A DNA stretch of 16,109 bases from an uncultured Oscillibacter sp. (GTDB taxonomy: Bacteria > Bacillota > Clostridia > Oscillospirales > Oscillospiraceae): assembly GCA_946183175.1 (NCBI GenBank), contig CAMHBH010000042.1, positions 1-16,109 of the forward strand, written 5' to 3'. Below the pieces are notes generated by a model. That model had not been told where the DNA came from, searched no databases, and worked only from the letters and a program-made list of their open reading frames with translations. Positions within the stretch are counted from its first letter, which is position 1; the number at the start of each line of letters is the position of its first letter. The translations under genes were made by a program, and so were the position numbers. Shown here piece after piece: positions 13,401 to 16,109 of this stretch.

Positions 13401-13943
13401 ATGCCCGCTACGACAGGCAGAATTACGTCGCTGAACATTCTGCTGGAACAGGAAGGGCATGACTATCTGTCCGAACTGTACGGCAGGGTGATTGAGAACG
13501 TACAGAAGGAACTGATTTCCGCCGACATGAAGAACCGGGAACTGTCCGGCGACCCCACGTCCGGGAGCGTGGAGGCGAAGCGGTTCGCCAATGCGTCCCC
13601 CAAGGCCTACGGCACGGCCCGCGCCGCCGGGAAGGGCGACGCCCTGAGAGCGCGTCCCGTCGCGGTGCCGCTCGACCACGACGATGAAATCGTCGAGGAA
13701 ATCGAGGAAACGGACATCCGGCTTTACGGCGTGGACGGCCTGCTGGAACGCAGAGCGGCAAATCACGTCCGGCGCATGGCGGCGAAACTCGACCGGGCCT
13801 TTTTCAGCGCCGCCTACAACACCTTTACGCCGGAACAGGATTTCTTCTACGTCGGTTCCGTTATAGCCGCAGCATGTCAGGAGGACGATTACGACGAGGG
13901 ATTTTATCATTACATGAACAAAGCCTTTGACGGCATAGCCTGA
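13401..13943 (+). CDS. Phage capsid-like protein, probably C-terminally truncated
   Basis: A 180-aa protein. Residues about 18-140 resemble the N-terminal part of a phage major capsid protein as I remember such families: LSELYGRVIENVQKELIS, then GSVEAKRFANASPKAYGTAR, then a beta strand PVAVPLDHDDEIVEEIEETD, and LLERRAANHVRRMAAKLDRAFFSAA. Capsid proteins of that kind are usually about 300 aa or longer, and the expected continuation after the FFSAA helix is missing; instead the sequence changes at FTPEQDFFYVG and ends after about 40 residues. An internal deletion joining two genes would explain this. ATG 13401 has only a weak SD. No portal, terminase or tail gene is in the window. The family call is by pattern, not by search. 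Confidence 0.45.
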   Translation: MPATTGRITSLNILLEQEGHDYLSELYGRVIENVQKELISADMKNRELSGDPTSGSVEAKRFANASPKAYGTARAAGKGDALRARPVAVPLDHDDEIVEEIEETDIRLYGVDGLLERRAANHVRRMAAKLDRAFFSAAYNTFTPEQDFFYVGSVIAAACQEDDYDEGFYHYMNKAFDGIA

Positions 13944-14158
13944 TTCCACATTTTGAGATTGGAGGCCGCTGAGCGGAAGATACGGAGGCACCGGAAGCGA
14001 AAACTGTTCCGGAGGAAAGCGAGTTTTCGTTAAGAGGCCACCGCCTTATAAGAGGAAGGGATCGGGCAAAAAACTCCCCCCACTCCGCCACGCAATATTT
14101 TCAGTGAAATAAAGCTGAATTTTGCCAGCTATCGCGTAATTTCCGTCTGTTTTGCGGC
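13944..14158. other. Gene-poor spacer after the phage-like remnant
   Basis: No convincing gene. It contains an exact 8-bp inverted repeat, CGAAAACT (13998-14005) with AGTTTTCG (14022-14029), an Arg/Lys-rich short open frame without a proper start, and a weak TTCAG/CTGAA hairpin followed by TTTT near 14099-14122. Confidence 0.35.
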
Positions 14159-14173
14159 GCGAAAAATTTTCGC
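14159..14173. repeat. Perfect 15-bp palindrome abutting the -35 box
   Basis: GCGAAAA-A-TTTTCGC, exact arms of 7 bp, ending one base before TTGTCA of the next promoter. A likely place for a regulator to act, but no regulator is known. Confidence 0.45.
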
Positions 14174-14202
14174 TTGTCAGGCGCGCAAAGTTATGGTATC
14201 CT
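14174..14202 (+). promoter_or_regulatory. Candidate promoter of the three-gene unit
   Basis: TTGTCA (14174-14179), 17 nt, TATCCT (14197-14202). Start near 14209, about 32 nt before the ATG at 14241. A start codon at 14193 for the next gene would overlap this promoter. Confidence 0.5.
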
Positions 14203-14240
14203 CAAAGCCGCAACGCAAAATTTACGGAGCGGGAGAGCCT

Positions 14241-14657
14241 ATGGATTATGAGGAAGAAAGGCGTTTCGTCCGGCTGTTCGTCAGAAAATCAAGACGGGAG
14301 CGGCTGTTGTACGAATTGACGAATCCCCGAAAAAGATACGACGGACTAAGCCGGTTCTGTCACAACGCGGAGGAACTGCTTGACGCCGGAAAGATTCTCT
14401 TGTCGGGAGAGGACTTGGAGCGCCAGACGGCGTTTGGCGGCTTTGTCGAACGTCATGACGAACCGTGTTTTATCTTATCGCCGGATTTCTCTCTGGACGG
14501 GCGGACGGCGCGTTTCAGCGCGGCGTTAAGTTTAGCGTCCGCCTGTTTCGACGCGGCGATTATTCTTGGCGGCTCTTTCGCCGTCGTTTACGGGGAAGTC
14601 ATGAAAGGCGGACGGGGAAAGTATTTACTGACGGAAGAAGGAGTGAAGCTGAAATGA
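14241..14657 (+). CDS. Uncharacterised 138-aa cytosolic protein
   Basis: Not recognised. The N-terminus is a charged helix (MDYEEERRFVRLFVRKSRRERLLYEL), followed by a segment RYDGLSRFCHNAEELLD, then a beta/alpha region with a hydrophobic stretch AALSLASACFDAAIILGGSFAVV (about 92-114). No signal peptide. ATG 14241 is preferred over the in-frame ATG 14193 because CGGGAGAG sits 5 nt upstream and the longer form would cover the -10 region. Its TGA overlaps the ATG of the lipoprotein gene (ATGA), so the two are translationally coupled. Confidence 0.7.
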   Translation: MDYEEERRFVRLFVRKSRRERLLYELTNPRKRYDGLSRFCHNAEELLDAGKILLSGEDLERQTAFGGFVERHDEPCFILSPDFSLDGRTARFSAALSLASACFDAAIILGGSFAVVYGEVMKGGRGKYLLTEEGVKLK

Positions 14658-15325
14658 GACGTAGCGTCAAAATTCGCGCATTGTCCATTGCGTACTGTTT
14701 CCTGATTCTATGCTGTCTCTCCGCCTGTGCCATTGGCGTGAGAAATCGCGGCGGGACTGACGGGAACTTTGCGGACAATCAGGTTTCCGAAAGCGAATAC
14801 GACAGGGCGAATGAACTGGCTGAGACGGAAAGCGACGGGGAAAGTCCGGTTTCGGACCATTCTCTGGAATCGGAAGCGGAAGCGGCGGCGGAACCGGAAG
14901 AAAGCGGGAAACTTTCGTCCGTCGAGGACGTTGGACTTTACGCGCTCGATAAAACGGGAAAAAACTACGCCTTTTCGTACAATCAGGAGGAATTTTTGGC
15001 GCGATATACGCCGGATAACTGGAAGATTGTCGATTCCTATAAAATTACGGATACGGACGATATTGTAATCATTTGTCAGGCGCTCTCGGACGTTCATCCC
15101 GTACACGGGCGGGACATGGAATTCTTCAGGACGCCGGAGGATATGGCTTTCGAGTGGCTACAACATAATATCGCGTATGCGTTTCTGCCGGACGACAGCC
15201 CTTGGAAGCGAAGCGCGAAGGACGTTGACCTGAATCCGGCTGACCAGGGCAAGACCTTTCAGGAAATGTACGAGGACAGAACCGGAAAGAAGTTTCGGAT
15301 AGAGGATTTTCTGCGGTTTGATTGA
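14654..15325 (+). CDS. Predicted lipoprotein with acidic linker
   Basis: A 223-aa exported lipoprotein. After a basic start (MRRSVKIR) a hydrophobic helix ends in the lipobox LSAC, with C25 the lipidated residue. Residues about 40-85 are an acidic, Ser/Glu-rich spacer that would hold the domain off the membrane. The folded part, about 86-223, includes GLYALDKTGKNYAFSY, DTDDIVIICQAL and EWLQHNIAYAFLPDD; no family recognised. The frame is open upstream to 14465, but only the 14654 start yields a proper signal peptide and the ATGA overlap. It ends 15 nt before the ThpR gene. Confidence 0.8.
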   Translation: MRRSVKIRALSIAYCFLILCCLSACAIGVRNRGGTDGNFADNQVSESEYDRANELAETESDGESPVSDHSLESEAEAAAEPEESGKLSSVEDVGLYALDKTGKNYAFSYNQEEFLARYTPDNWKIVDSYKITDTDDIVIICQALSDVHPVHGRDMEFFRTPEDMAFEWLQHNIAYAFLPDDSPWKRSAKDVDLNPADQGKTFQEMYEDRTGKKFRIEDFLRFD

Positions 15326-15340
15326 AACAGGAGGAAGAGC

Positions 15341-15871
15341 ATGAGACTGTTTATCGCAATCCGATTAAACGACGAAATCCGAAGCGAACTTGCGGAGATT
15401 CAATCGTTTCTGCGGAATCGCGGCGTAAGCGGGAACTTTACCAAACTGGAAAATCTGCATTTGACGCTGGCCTTTATCGGAGAATACGCCGACCCGGAGA
15501 ATGTGTTGGAGGCCATGCGCGGCGTTCCCTTTGCGCCGTTTTCCATATGGCTGAAAGGGTTCGGCAGTTTCGGTGATTTGTACTGGCGCCGTATCGGTGA
15601 AAACGAAACGCTTTCCGCTTACGTGAAGCGTCTGCGCAGGGCTTTGGCGGAAAGCGGAATCCCGTTTGACCGGAAAAAGTTCTCCCCGCACATCACGCTC
15701 ATTCGCAGGGCGTCTTTTGACAAGAATCGCGGCTTTCCCGGCGTGAGCGCGCCGGACGCCTCTATGGAAGTTGACCGCGTTTCCCTCATGCGCTCCGACC
15801 GTGCGAAAAGCGGCATGGTTTACACGGAAATCGGGCAGGTTTCAGGATTAAAGGAGGAGGAATTGCGCTGA
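15341..15871 (+). CDS. thpR: RNA 2',3'-cyclic phosphodiesterase / 2'-5' RNA ligase family (ThpR)
   Basis: A 176-aa protein of the 2H phosphoesterase superfamily. Both catalytic HxTx motifs are present: HLTL (H40, T42) and HITL (H117, T119). The start MRLFIAIRLNDEI and the size fit the LigT/ThpR group. These enzymes open 2',3'-cyclic phosphates and can join tRNA halves in vitro; the cellular role is unclear. ACAGGAGGAAG lies just before the ATG. Last gene of the 14241-15871 unit, followed by a hairpin. Confidence 0.92.
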   Translation: MRLFIAIRLNDEIRSELAEIQSFLRNRGVSGNFTKLENLHLTLAFIGEYADPENVLEAMRGVPFAPFSIWLKGFGSFGDLYWRRIGENETLSAYVKRLRRALAESGIPFDRKKFSPHITLIRRASFDKNRGFPGVSAPDASMEVDRVSLMRSDRAKSGMVYTEIGQVSGLKEEELR

Positions 15872-15901
15872 AAATGGCGTCTCCCGCTACGAAACAGGCT
15901 G

Positions 15902-16108
15902 TCAAACGCGAAACCTTTGGCGAATTTCGCCAAAGGTTTCGTTTGTGTCGCGTCCTGTATCGCTCGGATTTAGCCTGCGGTCGAACGGTTTCCAGCCGTA
16001 TGAAACGCCGCGTTTTTCCATGGCCTCTTTCAGAATGTCGAGATCCCGCATGGGATTTTCGGTTTCCAAAGAGTGATAACGGCGCTGACGATACTCTGGA
16101 CTGCGGAC
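15902..16108 (-). CDS. C-terminal part of an unknown minus-strand protein (5' end outside window)
   Basis: The minus strand is open from the window edge to TGA at 15904-15902. It encodes 68 residues, including RRYHSLETENPMRDLDILKE, AMEKRGVSYGWKPFDRRLNP and a tail ending QRFRV. Composition is protein-like and the gene would converge on thpR. The hairpin 15909-15941 lies in its final codons. Family not recognised. Confidence 0.45.
   Translation of the reverse strand, partial: VRSPEYRQRRYHSLETENPMRDLDILKEAMEKRGVSYGWKPFDRRLNPSDTGRDTNETFGEIRQRFRV
15909..15948 (+). terminator. Terminator-like hairpin after thpR
   Basis: A perfect 15-bp stem, CGAAACCTTTGGCGA (15909-15923) with TCGCCAAAGGTTTCG (15927-15941), loop ATT, followed by TTTGTGT. 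The T-run is short. It may serve thpR, the converging minus-strand gene, or both. Confidence 0.65.
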
Positions 16109-16109
16109 G

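Noticed and set aside
13998..14029. Inverted repeat as a terminator
   Set aside because: The 8-bp arms enclose 16 nt and no T-run follows on either strand.
1..16109. CRISPR arrays, tRNA or rRNA genes, intact insertion sequences
   Set aside because: No spaced direct repeats, cloverleaf-like blocks, rRNA motifs or transposase signatures were seen.

Overview
The window suggests a GC-rich, spore-forming member of the Firmicutes (Clostridia, probably Oscillospirales). Evidence seen: the tail of a sporulation-type sigma factor, an alpha/beta-type small acid-soluble spore protein, SLH-anchored secretion, the acetylase-type (DapH) lysine/diaminopimelate route, a lysine riboswitch, and Firmicutes-type SD sequences and sigma-A promoters. 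No taxonomic search was possible, so this is inference.

Layout. 1-95: 3' end of a sigma factor gene whose last codons hold a near-consensus promoter for a structured leader and a Xer-like tyrosine recombinase (271-1305). 1376-5868, minus strand: one transcription unit, promoter - lysine riboswitch - terminator - dapA - dapB - dapH - secreted SLH/GH18-like protein, ended by a hairpin near 1310-1346. 5890-5992: a divergent control region with two dyads and a perfect TTGACA-17-TATAAT promoter for a secreted transglutaminase-like protein (6070-7563). 7576-8960: a strong terminator, a DegV-family gene and a SASP gene. 9038-12337: a self-contained PTS locus with promoter, RNA antiterminator site, overlapping terminator, BglG/LicT-type antiterminator (TTG start) and a fused EIICBA glucose-family permease, closed by a strong terminator.

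12338-13943 is the accessory part. It holds a short ORF cut by the exact 5' end of a group II intron, of which only about 136 nt survive, followed by three unrecognised or phage-like genes, the last resembling the N-terminal part of a phage capsid protein. I read it as a decayed mobile or prophage remnant. 14159-15871 is a compact three-gene unit (unknown protein, lipoprotein, ThpR-type 2'-5' RNA ligase family protein) with its own promoter. A convergent minus-strand gene enters from the right edge.

How it works together: the dap unit makes diaminopimelate for peptidoglycan and lysine and is probably switched off by lysine through premature termination; its last gene is probably exported to the cell wall. 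The PTS locus probably senses its sugar through PRD phosphorylation and antitermination. I did not find a clearly new system. The least ordinary observations are the SLH/GH18-like protein lacking the usual catalytic glutamate, the dif-like palindrome in front of the recombinase, and the intron-scarred phage-like remnant.
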